Source: an uncultured Sphingomonadaceae bacterium
GTDB taxonomy: Bacteria > Pseudomonadota > Alphaproteobacteria > Sphingomonadales > Sphingomonadaceae
Length of the DNA stretch: 62,070 nucleotides
Assembly (NCBI GenBank): GCA_903871605.1
Contig: CAIQHF010000040.1
Location: 1-62,070, forward strand
Direction: 5' to 3'
In this document: one piece after another, positions 11,434-19,482 of the stretch
Layout: every line of letters begins with the position of its first letter
Numbering within the stretch: position 1 is the stretch's first letter
Made by a program: the position numbers and the translations under genes
The notes under the pieces: model-generated
What the model saw: only the letters and a program-made list of their open reading frames with translations
What the model was told of the DNA's origin: nothing
Databases searched by the model: none

Positions 11434-11730
11434 TCACAACCCCACCGCCTTGCGCAACGCCGCGTTGATCCGCCCCTGCCAGCCCGGCCCGTCCGCGCGG
11501 AAGCGGTCGAGCACGTCGGGGTCGAGGCGCAACGTCACCTGGCGCTTGCTTGCCGTACCCAGCGGCGGGCGGCCGCGCACCACGCCGTTCGGCCCGAGAT
11601 AGCACGTCGCCGGGCGGATCACCTTGCCGCCGATCGCGAACTCCGCGACCTCGAACATCTCGTCGGTCCATTCCGGCGCGTCGTCAGGATCAACCCAACC
11701 GCTGTCGGTACTGTGCTTGTTCTCGGTCAT
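11434..11730 (-). CDS. brnA: BrnA-type antitoxin (DUF4415)
   Basis: The 98-residue product starts MTENKHSTDSGWVDPDDAPE and ends with a ribbon-helix-helix-like VTLRLDPDVLDRFRADGPGW then QGRINAALRKAVGL, the DUF4415/BrnA signature. BrnA binds BrnT and the operon promoter. It follows brnT; the start at 11730 lies 41 bases inside brnT, a longer overlap than usual, which points to translational coupling. The WTDEMFEVAEFAIGGKVIRP segment links the two halves. A second partial copy of its 3' end lies at 10843-10943. Confidence 0.9.
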   Translation of the reverse strand: MTENKHSTDSGWVDPDDAPEWTDEMFEVAEFAIGGKVIRPATCYLGPNGVVRGRPPLGTASKRQVTLRLDPDVLDRFRADGPGWQGRINAALRKAVGL

Positions 11731-11962
11731 TGCACGTCCTCATCGAAATGATGTGGCGTCCGTCGCTTGTCTTCGCCCAGACCAGCATGACCAAACGCTC
11801 GGCAAGCAGCCCATATGTCTGGAACCGGTCCTCTGGATAGGCAAACCGCGTATCTTGCTGCGTGAACGTCGGACCATCGAACACGCGCGCCGCATCCGCG
11901 AAATCGAGACCGCGGTTCGCCAGCGTCAGCGCGCGCTTGATAGGATCGAAGCTGATCTCCAT
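11690..11962 (-). CDS. brnT: BrnT-type toxin (DUF497)
   Basis: The 90-residue product reads MEISFDPIKRALTLANRGLD then FADAARVFDG, followed by YPEDRFQTYGLLAERLVMLVWAK and IISMRTCNDREQAQY. The xFDxxKxxxNxxxHGxxFxxAxxVF pattern and the IIS(M/A)R tail are typical of BrnT, an RNase toxin with a RelE-like fold. The usual His of KHGI is replaced by Arg (ANRGLD), a mild deviation. The ATG at 11962 directly follows the TAA of a small Cys-containing ORF (11963-12142), so three genes may form one operon with brnA. Confidence 0.88.
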   Translation of the reverse strand: MEISFDPIKRALTLANRGLDFADAARVFDGPTFTQQDTRFAYPEDRFQTYGLLAERLVMLVWAKTSDGRHIISMRTCNDREQAQYRQRLG

Positions 11963-12142
11963 TTATGGCGTTACGTTATTCGAGTCAATCGGGTCGATCT
12001 CGACCTCCTCCAGTCCGCGCCAGCATTCGCAGGTCTGGCAGAAGCCGTCGTCGAACACCTGCCGCAGCAGCCACGCCTGCTTCTCGAGGTCCGGGTCCGC
12101 CGGGCATCCCGCGAGACATCGCTGCTCCCGCACCAGCCGCAT
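11963..12142 (-). CDS. Small cysteine-containing ORF directly upstream of brnT
   Basis: A 59-codon frame starts at ATG 12142 and ends with TAA at 11963-11965, immediately next to the brnT ATG. The product begins MRLVREQRCLAGCPADPD and contains DDGFCQTCECWRGLEEVEID. Five cysteines in CxxxC and CxxCxC spacing suggest a small metal-binding or disulfide protein. Composition is more protein-like than the overlapping frame from ATG 12159, although that frame has the better Shine-Dalgarno (GAGGAGG five bases before its ATG). A frameshift near 12143-12150 could join the two. No function is recognised. Confidence 0.45.
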   Translation of the reverse strand: MRLVREQRCLAGCPADPDLEKQAWLLRQVFDDGFCQTCECWRGLEEVEIDPIDSNNVTP

Positions 12143-12202
12143 GCGAATGGGATGGGCATGTCGTCCTCCTCGCGTCGATCGCGGTCACGTCAGTGCGTTT
12201 GA

Positions 12203-12305
12203 GCCCCTCCCCTTCAGGGGAGGGGTTGGGGTGGGGCGTCTCCGCAGACGCCGCGCCCGATAGCGAGGCCCCACCCCCGGCCCCTCCCCTAAAGGGGCGG
12301 GGTGG
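12203..12305. repeat. Palindromic intergenic repeat (type CCCCTCCCCTTCAGGGGAGG)
   Basis: Left hairpin CCCCTCCCC-TTCA-GGGGAGGGG and right hairpin CCCCTCCCCT-AAA-GGGGCGGGG enclose GGGTGGGGC / GCCCCACCC arms. It belongs to the same general class as the unit inside uvrA. The stretch 12160-12488 has no other feature I can support, apart from the possible promoter side of the small operon to its left. Confidence 0.75.
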
Positions 12306-12488
12306 ACCGAACCGTCGGGCGATTTCGCCGCCTGTCGTCGCATCGCCGCCAAAACCACTTCGGTCCAGAGACTCATCGCGATCCCCCTCGATCGGATCGT
12401 ATCATGAGAACAAAGCCGGATCGAAACCATTTTCCTACACGCGCCGATCGTGTCATATGGGTTAGCCCTGCAGCCCAGGAGCAACCCC

Positions 12489-13025
12489 ATGGCCACCGAC
12501 ATCACCCCCGCCCCGCCGCTCGCCGACGCCGCCGCCGCCCCGCCCGACGCCGCGCCCTCCCCCGAGACCCGCGCGCTCGCGCAGCGGCACGACGGGATCA
12601 CCCCCGATCGGCAGCGCGTCTTCCTCGAGGCGCTCGCCGCGACGGGCAGCGTCGCCGAGGCGGCGCGGCAGGCGGGGGCGTCGCGGCAGGCCTTCTACGC
12701 CTGTCGCAACCGCGATGCCGGGCGCGACTTCGGCACCGCCTGGGATCATGCGCTGTCGCTCGCCACCGAGCAGCTGTGCGACGTCGCCTATGAGCGCGCG
12801 CTCTACGGCGTCGAGGAGCCGGTCTTCTATCATGGCGAGCAGATCGGCACGCGGCGGCGCTATAACGACCGGCTGCTGATGATGCTGCTGCGCGTGCGCG
12901 GCGGGGTCGACTATGCGACGCTCTCCGAACAGCGCGCCTGGATGGGGGTGACGGTCACCCCCGCGCCGAGCTTCGAGCGGCGGGTCAGGCGGCTCGGCGG
13001 GCGGCGGCGGACGCGCGGCGGCTGA
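12489..13025 (+). CDS. HTH protein resembling phage terminase small subunit N-terminus
   Basis: The 178-residue product (ATG 12489; the frame is open from TTG 12450) has an Ala/Pro-rich head and then TPDRQRVFLEALAATGSVAE followed by AARQAGASRQAFYACRNRD. This is a helix-turn-helix of the type seen in phage terminase small subunits and related DNA-binding proteins. The region after it, ALYGVEEPVFYHGEQIGTRRRYNDRLLMMLLRVR, is characteristic of a family frequent in sphingomonads and of unknown role. The tail is Arg-rich. No large terminase or other phage gene is nearby, so this may be a stand-alone gene or a prophage relic. It converges with the CAP-protein gene. Confidence 0.65.
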   Translation: MATDITPAPPLADAAAAPPDAAPSPETRALAQRHDGITPDRQRVFLEALAATGSVAEAARQAGASRQAFYACRNRDAGRDFGTAWDHALSLATEQLCDVAYERALYGVEEPVFYHGEQIGTRRRYNDRLLMMLLRVRGGVDYATLSEQRAWMGVTVTPAPSFERRVRRLGGRRRTRGG

Positions 13026-13169
13026 GGCGTGGCGGGCGTCAATTTCGTCATGCGATGCGCGGCGCCCGAAGGTATTTCGCGGGGCGCCGGATCGGGGGGC
13101 CAGGCCGCTGGAATCGCTGGGGAATGCGCCGCGGGCGCGGTCGTTTTCGCGATCCCCTGCAAGCCCCGC

Positions 13170-13688
13170 TCAATAGACGCGGTCGCCGATATAATTGCCC
13201 GCAGGGGCGTAGCGGCAGATCAGATAGAGGTCGCCGCCGCCCGATGCGGTCGCGCAGCCGACCTGTCGCGTGCCGCGCCACACCATCTGGGTGTAATGGC
13301 CGACATCCTCCCAATTGCCCGTCCGGCTGTCCGCGCCGAACGCGCCGCCGGTCAGATGGCGCTTCTCGTCCGCCCACATCATCCCCAGCGCCGCGGGCGA
13401 ATAATAGCCCGCCGTGCCCATTGCGAGATTCTCCCCCTCGTCCCCGCGCGAGGCCTCCGAACTATGGTCGAGCTCACCCATCTGGACAAGCTGGCGGGCA
13501 TAGGCGGCGGCGTCCGCGGCGAGCCGGTCGCTCCACGCGAGCGGTGGCACATGGACGAGCGCGCGTTCGCGATTGTGGATGGCGAGCATCTGCGTGGGCA
13601 GCGACAGCGCGCGCGGATCCTGCCCCGAGAGCGAGAGGCCCGACGCCATGACGAGCGCGAGCAAGGCGTGAGAAGCAACGGAGAACAT
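13170..13688 (-). CDS. Secreted CAP-domain (SCP/PR-1-like) protein
   Basis: The 172-residue product begins with a signal peptide (MFSVASHALLALVMASGLSLSG) followed by a CAP domain: MLAIHNRERALVHVPPLAWS, an EGENLAMG segment, GHYTQMVWRGTRQVGCA and LYLICRYAPAGNYIG. These are the four CAP signatures, including the conserved His and Glu that form the central cavity. CAP proteins are exported and bind lipids or act as enzymes in a few cases; the role here is unknown. The gene stands alone, convergent with the HTH gene, and its 5' flank 13689-13880 carries no other gene. Confidence 0.9.
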   Translation of the reverse strand: MFSVASHALLALVMASGLSLSGQDPRALSLPTQMLAIHNRERALVHVPPLAWSDRLAADAAAYARQLVQMGELDHSSEASRGDEGENLAMGTAGYYSPAALGMMWADEKRHLTGGAFGADSRTGNWEDVGHYTQMVWRGTRQVGCATASGGGDLYLICRYAPAGNYIGDRVY

Positions 13689-13880
13689 CGCAATTTCCAG
13701 TACGCGGATCTTGGTTCCTGCGACCGGACCATGCGCGCCGAGATTTTACGATAAGGTTTATTAACGCGTCAGGGGATTTGCTGATCGGGATAGCCGCAGC
13801 ATCGGATCGCCGGCCGGACGACATGGCCGGACCGGCGGGCCTGGGGTACCGATCCGGTTCGCCGGGCGCGGACACGACAA

Positions 13881-13909
13881 ACCCCGCGACGGACGAGCCG
13901 GCGCGGGGT
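13881..13909 (-). terminator. Stem-loop terminator of the small secreted protein gene
   Basis: ACCCCGCG (13881-13888) and CGCGGGGT (13902-13909) form a perfect 8-bp stem. On the minus strand it is followed by TTTG, 27 bases after the stop of the gene at 13936. A plausible intrinsic terminator with a weak T-tract. Confidence 0.55.
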
Positions 13910-13935
13910 CTGCAGATCGCCCGGGGGCGCGGCGC

Positions 13936-14265
13936 TTAGTTGGCGGCGAGCGTCGCGGCCATCGTGCCGCCGGCGGGGACTTCGCTGGCGAGGCGGCTCG
14001 CGGTCTCGGGCGAGACGGTGAACGACACCGTGCTGACGCCGATGCGGCCGTCGACGCGGGTGCCGCGGACGCGCAGGTTGAACGCGTCGCCGGTGCTGTC
14101 GACCGTGCCGCGGAGCACGACGACACCATCGGCGCGGCGCGTCGCGGCATAGCTATATTGGTCGCCGTCCTGCGTGAAATGCTGCAGCGGCGCGGCGATC
14201 GCCGGCGCGGCGACCGTGGCGAGCGGCGCGACGGCGAGAAGAGCGGAGGCGATGAAAAGGCGCAT
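13936..14265 (-). CDS. Small secreted protein, function unknown
   Basis: The 109-residue product from ATG 14265 has a signal peptide (MRLFIASALLAVAPLATVAAPAIAA, cleavage after AxA) and a short beta-rich mature part with QYSYAATRRADGVVVLRGTV and RVDGRIGVSTVSFTVSPETA. GGGAG lies about eight bases before this ATG; the frame upstream is open but matches nothing. No cysteines or metal motifs are present. I do not recognise the family. It is probably periplasmic. It has its own terminator-like stem downstream. Confidence 0.75.
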   Translation of the reverse strand: MRLFIASALLAVAPLATVAAPAIAAPLQHFTQDGDQYSYAATRRADGVVVLRGTVDSTGDAFNLRVRGTRVDGRIGVSTVSFTVSPETASRLASEVPAGGTMAATLAAN

Positions 14266-14410
14266 GATGCACTCCCGATGCGGCCACTCGAGGCCGAGGT
14301 TCGTTTGACGAGCCCCAGGATAGTTGTGCAGTGCAGCAAGGCAAATGCGCAGTCTTCCGGCGCAGATGCGCGCGGTGCAATCGCACCGCAACATGATCAT
14401 CGACGCCGCT

Positions 14411-14435
14411 GCCGCGCCCTGAAGACGGGCGCGGC
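14411..14435 (-). terminator. Stem-loop after the fumarase gene
   Basis: GCCGCGCCC (14411-14419) pairs perfectly with GGGCGCGGC (14427-14435) around a 7-base loop, 13 bases after the stop of the fumarase gene on the minus strand. There is no T-tract. Confidence 0.45.
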
Positions 14436-14448
14436 GGCGGCACGATGG

Positions 14449-15969
14449 CTAGATGGCCTCGAGCAGCTTCTCGCGCGCGATCTTCTCGCGCCACACCAAC
14501 GGCCCCGTCTGATGCACGCTCTCGCCGGTCGCATCGACCGCGACGGTCACCGGCATGTCGACGACGTCGAACTCGTAGATCGCCTCCATCCCGAGATCGG
14601 CGAAGCCGACGACCTTCGAGGCCTTGATCGCGCGGCTGACGAGATAGGCGGCGCCGCCCACCGCCATCAGATAGGCCGACTTGGCCTCCTTGATCGCGGC
14701 GATCGCGGTCGGGCCCCGCTCGGCCTTGCCGACCATCGCGAGCAGGCCCTGGTCGAGCATCATCTTGGTGAACTTGTCCATGCGGGTCGCGGTGGTGGGG
14801 CCGGCGGGGCCGACCACCTCACCCGCGACCGGATCGACCGGGCCGACATAATAGATGGTGCGACCGCGGAAGCTGACCGGCAGCTCCTCGCCGCGGGCGA
14901 GCATGTCGGCGATGCGCTTGTGCGCGGCATCGCGGCCGGTGAGCATCTTGCCGTTGAGCAGCAGCCGGTCGCCCGGCTTCCAGCTCGCCACCACCTCGGG
15001 GGTCAGCGTGTCGAGATCGACGCGGATCGATTCCTTCGAGGGCTTCCACTCGACCTTGGGCCAATCCTCGAGCTTGGGCGTCTCGAGGAAGGCGGGTCCC
15101 GATCCATCGAGCGTGAAGTGGGCGTGACGCGTCGCGGCGCAATTGGGGATCATCGCGATCGGCAGCGAGGCGGCGTGGGTCGGCCAGGTCTCGATCTTGA
15201 CGTCGAGCACGGTGGCAAGGCCGCCCAGCCCCTGCGCGCCGATGCCCAGCGCATTGACCTTGTCGTGAAGCTCGATGCGCAGCTTCTCGATGTCGGTCGC
15301 AGGGCCGCGGGCCTTGAGCTCGGCCATGTCGATGTCGCCCATCAGCGATTCCTTGGCGAGCTTCATCGCCTGCTCGGCGGTGCCGCCGATGCCGATGCCG
15401 AGCATGCCGGGCGGGCACCAGCCCGCGCCCATTTTGGGCAGCTGCTCGAGCACCCAGTCGACGACACTGTCGGACGGGTTGAGCATCGCGAACTTGGACT
15501 TATTCTCCGATCCGCCGCCCTTGGCCGCGACGGTGACCTCGACATGGTCACCCGGCACCATCTCGACATTGACGACCGACGGCGTGTTGTCCTTGGTGTT
15601 GACGCGGCCGAAGATCGGCGGCGAGACGATCGAGGCGCGCAGCCGGTTCTCAGGGAAGAGATAGGCGCGGCGCACGCCCTCGTCGATCACCGCTTGCAAT
15701 GACCGGGCGGACTCGAGCTGGCAGTTCTGCCCCCATTTGACGAACACGGTGACGATGCCGGTATCCTGGCAGATCGGGCGATGCCCCTCCGCGCACATCC
15801 GCGAATTGGTGAGGATCTGCGCGATCGCATCCTTGGCGGCGGGCGCCTGCTCGGCCTCATAGGCACGGCCCAGCGCCCGGATATAGTCCATCGGATGGAA
15901 GTAGGAGATGAACTGCAGCGCGTCGGCGACGCTCTCGATCAGGTCGGCTTCGCGGATCAGGGTGGTCAT
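14449..15969 (-). CDS. fumA: Class I (iron-sulfur) fumarate hydratase
   Basis: The 506-residue cytoplasmic enzyme converts fumarate and malate in the TCA cycle. The alpha-part contains ICQDTGIVTVFVKWG (Cys67) and CPPGMLGIGIGGTAEQAM (Cys about 184), and IPNCAATRH gives a third Cys near 275. The spacing matches the three 4Fe-4S ligands of E. coli FumA. The C-terminal beta-part includes LNGKMLTGRDAAHKRI and VGPAGPTTATRMDKF. Fusion of both parts in one chain is normal for this class. The symbol is used in the broad sense. The gene is transcribed alone; the next gene upstream (MFS) starts 1.2 kb away and also runs leftward, ending 34 bases before this start. Confidence 0.95.
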   Translation of the reverse strand: MTTLIREADLIESVADALQFISYFHPMDYIRALGRAYEAEQAPAAKDAIAQILTNSRMCAEGHRPICQDTGIVTVFVKWGQNCQLESARSLQAVIDEGVRRAYLFPENRLRASIVSPPIFGRVNTKDNTPSVVNVEMVPGDHVEVTVAAKGGGSENKSKFAMLNPSDSVVDWVLEQLPKMGAGWCPPGMLGIGIGGTAEQAMKLAKESLMGDIDMAELKARGPATDIEKLRIELHDKVNALGIGAQGLGGLATVLDVKIETWPTHAASLPIAMIPNCAATRHAHFTLDGSGPAFLETPKLEDWPKVEWKPSKESIRVDLDTLTPEVVASWKPGDRLLLNGKMLTGRDAAHKRIADMLARGEELPVSFRGRTIYYVGPVDPVAGEVVGPAGPTTATRMDKFTKMMLDQGLLAMVGKAERGPTAIAAIKEAKSAYLMAVGGAAYLVSRAIKASKVVGFADLGMEAIYEFDVVDMPVTVAVDATGESVHQTGPLVWREKIAREKLLEAI

Positions 15970-16002
15970 GGGGCGTCCCGCTGGTGGAGGTTTGAGCGTG
16001 CC

Positions 16003-17223
16003 TTAATCGCCTGTGCGGCGACGGCCAAGGCGTCCGCCGAGAAATTCGGTGGCGAAGATCAGCAGCACCACGATGCCCATCGCCGCACTCAGCAGCATCG
16101 TCCCGCGCCAGCCGCCGGCATGATAGGCGATGCTCGCCGCGATGCCCCCCATCGACCCGAACAGGAAGATGATCGTCATATAGACCGCATTGACGCGCCC
16201 GCGATCCTCGCCGGGCAGCGAGAAGATCACGCGCTGGCCGAGCACCTGGTTAAGCTGCGTCGCGCCGTCGAGGCCGATCGCGAAGACCACCAGCCCGACC
16301 AGCGACCCGGCCGCTCCCGCCCAGCCCGCGAGCAGACTGGCAGCGATCATGACCAGCATGGCGGCACCCGTTCCGGCGCGGATGTGGCCGCGGTCGCCGA
16401 GCCGGCCGGCGATCGGCGCAACCAGCGCGCCCGCCGCCCCCGCCAGCGCGAAGCCGGCGATACCGGTCTGGCTGAATCCGAAGCGGCCGGCGAGTTCGAG
16501 CGGGACCGCGGTCCAGAAGATCGTGAAAATGGTGAAGACGAAGCCATGATAGATCGAGCGGCGCTGCAGCGCCCGCTCGCGCATCAGCAGCTGCCCCATC
16601 GAGCGCAGGATCCGCGCATAGCTTTCGCCGCTCGTGGGCCGGCGTTCGGGCAGCACGCGCGCAAGCCACAGCGCGAGCAGCAGCATCAATGCCGCGGCGA
16701 CGCCGAATACGGCGCGCCATCCCGCGATCTCTGCGATGATGCTCGCCACTGGCCGCGACAGCATGATCCCCGCAAGCAGTCCCGACATGACGTTGCCGAT
16801 CGTCCGCCCGCGCGTTTCGGCGGGCGCCAGCGATGCGGCGAACGGCACCACCATATGGACGCCCGCCGAGGTCACCCCGACGAGCGCCGATGCGGCGAGA
16901 AAGGCCGCCGCGCCGGGCACCAGCGCGAGCATGACCAGCGCCACCGCGGTCAGCACCAGCGTCGCGACGATCAGGCGGCGATTCTCGAGACGGTCGGCAA
17001 GCGGCACGATGAAGAGCAGGCCGAACGCATAGCCGAGTTGGGTCAACGTGACGATCAGCCCGGCGGCGCCCGGCGCCATGTGCAGTTCGGGCGCGATCAG
17101 CCCGATCAGCGGCTGCGCATAATAGATGTTGGCTACCATCGCGCCGCACGCGAGCGCGCAGGCGAAGCTGACCATGGGCGATATTCCCTCGCCACGGTCG
17201 GGAGCAGCCACTCGGTCGTGCAT
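16003..17223 (-). CDS. MFS transporter
   Basis: The 406-residue inner-membrane protein (ATG 17223) has about 12 hydrophobic segments. The first is MVSFACALACGAMVANIYYA followed by QPLIGLIAPEL, with the loop-2/3 motif PLADRLENRR typical of the major facilitator superfamily. The NIYYAQPLI segment resembles YnfM/AraJ-type sugar or drug efflux carriers. The substrate is not predictable. The open frame extends far upstream, but those residues are a shadow of the oppositely oriented YbjQ-like gene. The gene ends 33 bases before the fumarase start and may be co-transcribed with it; its 5' side faces the divergent gene at 17347. Confidence 0.9.
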   Translation of the reverse strand: MHDRVAAPDRGEGISPMVSFACALACGAMVANIYYAQPLIGLIAPELHMAPGAAGLIVTLTQLGYAFGLLFIVPLADRLENRRLIVATLVLTAVALVMLALVPGAAAFLAASALVGVTSAGVHMVVPFAASLAPAETRGRTIGNVMSGLLAGIMLSRPVASIIAEIAGWRAVFGVAAALMLLLALWLARVLPERRPTSGESYARILRSMGQLLMRERALQRRSIYHGFVFTIFTIFWTAVPLELAGRFGFSQTGIAGFALAGAAGALVAPIAGRLGDRGHIRAGTGAAMLVMIAASLLAGWAGAAGSLVGLVVFAIGLDGATQLNQVLGQRVIFSLPGEDRGRVNAVYMTIIFLFGSMGGIAASIAYHAGGWRGTMLLSAAMGIVVLLIFATEFLGGRLGRRRTGD

Positions 17224-17346
17224 GGTCGGTTCTCTCTGCTGCGCCGCGGCATAAATAGGACATGGCGTAGATTTTACGAGCCGGAAACCGGGCTGACAGC
17301 GATGCACGGTGCGGCTAGCATCGGCATATTTGGCGAGGATCGGCGT

Positions 17347-18315
17347 ATGGGGTTGTTTTCGCGAGCATCGACCACGCCGCGGCAGCGTGCAGAACATGCG
17401 GCGCGCGCCGCCGCCTGGGAGGAAGCGCTCGCCCGCCAGGTGCTGCCGCCCTTTGTGGTCGACCGGCTGCAGGCTGCCGCGATCGGCAAGCAACCGTGGG
17501 TCGCGACGATGACGCCCGCCGAACTGCTGCTCGCGAAAAGCCACGGCGTAAAGCCGATCGCCACCGTCTCGGGCACCTGCTGGTTCCACTATGGCTGGAG
17601 CTGGACCGAGGGACACGAGGAGGGCTGGCATCATGCGCTGAACCGCATCCGCCGCGAAGCGACGGCCTGCGGCGCCAACGCGATCGTCGACGTGCGGATG
17701 CGCACGCTGCGGCACAGCTTCGGCCCGAGCATGGATTTCACGCTGATCGGCACCGCGATCCGCGTCGAGGGCCTGAAGCCGAGCCCCGATCCGGTCGTCG
17801 CCACCGTCCCCGCGCTCGAGTTCGTGCGGCTGCTCGAAATGGGGATCGTGCCGACCGGGATCGCGGTCGGCGCGCGCTACGATTGGCTCGGCGGCGGCTT
17901 GGGTTACAATGGCTGGGGCAGCTCCAATGCCTGGGGTGGCCGCCAGACGCAGTGGCAGAGCAGCGTCTTTGCAGGCAACCAGCCGCTTACCGAGCTTGGC
18001 ACCTTCTGGGAGGGCATTCGTCGCCAGGCGCATGCGGCGCTGCGCGCCAATGCCGCGACGATGGGCAATGGCGTGCTCGCACACACCCATTTTGGCGAGA
18101 TCCTCAAGCAGGAACGCGACAAGCAGCCGCCGGCCTATCTCGGCCGCCATATCGTCGTCGGCACGGTCGTCGACACACCGCGCGGCGCGGGCGTGCCGCA
18201 CGGCGTCGAGCCGGTGATTGACATGCGCGACGGTCCGTCGCCGCTCCAGCGCAGCGGCGAAGTCCGCCACGCCGTCTACGACACCGATACATCCGAGCAG
18301 GAAGGCAGCATCTGA
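17347..18315 (+). CDS. YbjQ-like (heavy-metal-binding fold) protein
   Basis: The 322-residue product (ATG 17347, with GAGG eight bases upstream; ATG 17302 is an alternative) contains IATVSGTCWFHYGWSWTEG then RREATACGANAIVDVRM and FTLIGTAIRV. That is the pattern of YbjQ-type domains (A..GANAIVgVr ... GTA(I/V)). A second, weaker repeat follows around residues 170-260 (MGIVPTGIAVGARYDWLGGG ... ANAATMGNGVLA). No signal peptide or membrane segment is present. The name 'heavy-metal-binding' comes from the family description and is not evidence of metal binding here. The stop overlaps the start of the next, similar gene by one base, so the two form an operon and arose from related units. Confidence 0.75.
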   Translation: MGLFSRASTTPRQRAEHAARAAAWEEALARQVLPPFVVDRLQAAAIGKQPWVATMTPAELLLAKSHGVKPIATVSGTCWFHYGWSWTEGHEEGWHHALNRIRREATACGANAIVDVRMRTLRHSFGPSMDFTLIGTAIRVEGLKPSPDPVVATVPALEFVRLLEMGIVPTGIAVGARYDWLGGGLGYNGWGSSNAWGGRQTQWQSSVFAGNQPLTELGTFWEGIRRQAHAALRANAATMGNGVLAHTHFGEILKQERDKQPPAYLGRHIVVGTVVDTPRGAGVPHGVEPVIDMRDGPSPLQRSGEVRHAVYDTDTSEQEGSI

Positions 18316-19139
18316 TGAGCGACGCGCATGGACAGGCGATTCCCGAACATGCGCTGCAGCGCCTCGCCGGGCTTCGCCGCGAAGGACATCCCGGCGGCAT
18401 CTTCACGTCGGACTTTTCGGTCAATGAATTCCTGCTGGTGCGCAAGGCCGGGTTCGAGCCGGTCGGGCTCTGCGTCGGCTCGTGCATCTATCATCTCGGC
18501 TTCCAGTTCGCGGGCTGGTCGGCGAACCAAGAGATGGATGTGCTCTCGACCGCGATGTACGAGGCGCGCGCCCTGGCGATGGAGCGGATGCGGCTCGAGG
18601 CTGCGCAAATGGGCGCGGACGGCATCGTCGGCGTGCGGCTGACGGTCAAGCGGCTCGAGTGGGACGCGAAGATCCTCGAATTCGTCGCGATCGGCACGGG
18701 GGTCGTTCATGCCAAGGGGCATCAAGGGTTCAAGGGACCGAATGAGCAACCCTTCACGTCGGCGCTGACGGGGCAGGATTTCTGGACACTGCTCGCCGCA
18801 GGCTATCGCCCGCTCGAAATGGTGATGGGCAGCTGCGTCTATCACGTCGCGCGGCGTGGACCGCTGGCGACGCTGGGCAGCGTCGGTCAGAATGTCGAGC
18901 TCACCAATTTCAGCCTCGCGCTCTACGAGGCGCGCGAGATCGCGATGGAACGGATGCAGACCGAGGCTGCGCAGGCGGGCGCCGAGGGCGTTGTCGGGGC
19001 CGATCTCCACGAGGGCAGCCATAATTGGTCGCCGCATGTCATCGAATTCTTCGCGATCGGCACCGCGGTACTGCCGATCGAGGGGCACGAAGCGGACGAT
19101 ATTCCCGATCCCAAGCTGGTGCTTTCGGTAAACAGCTGA
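18315..19139 (+). CDS. Tandem YbjQ-like domain protein
   Basis: The 274-residue product has two copies of a YbjQ-like unit. The first copy (about 30-140) has LVRKAGFEPVGLCVGSCIYH, EARALAMERMRLEAAQMGAD and ILEFVAIGTGV. The second (about 155-260) has LLAAGYRPLEMVMGSCVYHV, EAREIAMERMQTEAAQAGAE and VIEFFAIGTAV. The matching GSC(I/V)YH and E(A)xxIAMERM blocks show an internal duplication. Its ATG shares an A with the TGA of the previous gene. No membrane segments are seen. The two proteins probably assemble together, as YbjQ-like proteins form rings; function is unknown. Confidence 0.8.
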   Translation: MSDAHGQAIPEHALQRLAGLRREGHPGGIFTSDFSVNEFLLVRKAGFEPVGLCVGSCIYHLGFQFAGWSANQEMDVLSTAMYEARALAMERMRLEAAQMGADGIVGVRLTVKRLEWDAKILEFVAIGTGVVHAKGHQGFKGPNEQPFTSALTGQDFWTLLAAGYRPLEMVMGSCVYHVARRGPLATLGSVGQNVELTNFSLALYEAREIAMERMQTEAAQAGAEGVVGADLHEGSHNWSPHVIEFFAIGTAVLPIEGHEADDIPDPKLVLSVNS

Positions 19140-19393
19140 AAACGCTCTCGATTGCCGGTGGGTGCCGTGCCGCCCCTTGTCCGGGCCGGGCCGCCTTCGC
19201 CCGCGCATGATGGTCGGGTCACATCGACGATCTCGTCGAGCCCTCAATCGATCGGCGCCGGCCTCGCGTCGCCATCTACGACGAACCGAGAAGCACCGGC
19301 AAAAAGGCCGGTGGCGCGGCCAAATGGGTCAACATTTTATTCCGTATTCGGCAAGACCATCGCAGGATTTTGTCACACTGCCGTAATGGACAC

Positions 19394-19421
19394 TTGATCG
19401 ACCCGCTCAAAAGTCTAGATA
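19394..19421 (+). promoter_or_regulatory. Candidate sigma-70-type promoter of mucR
   Basis: TTGATC (19394-19399) and TAGATA (19416-19421) are separated by 16 bases and lie 61 bases before the mucR GTG. The flank 19330-19395 is unusually A/T-rich (AACATTTTATTCCGTATTC). MucR proteins bind A/T-rich promoter DNA including their own, so autoregulation is plausible. The rest of 19140-19393 holds a CACCGGC/GCCGGTG hairpin near 19291-19310 and no gene. Confidence 0.5.
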
Positions 19422-19482
19422 CGCGGCGCGTGTGGCGCGGCTCGCCGGTAGCCGCCGAAACTTGCCCGATGGAGAAGCCGTG

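Noticed and set aside
12450-12488. Earlier TTG start for the terminase-like HTH gene
   Set aside because: The extra residues match nothing and the ATG at 12489 gives a normal N-terminus.
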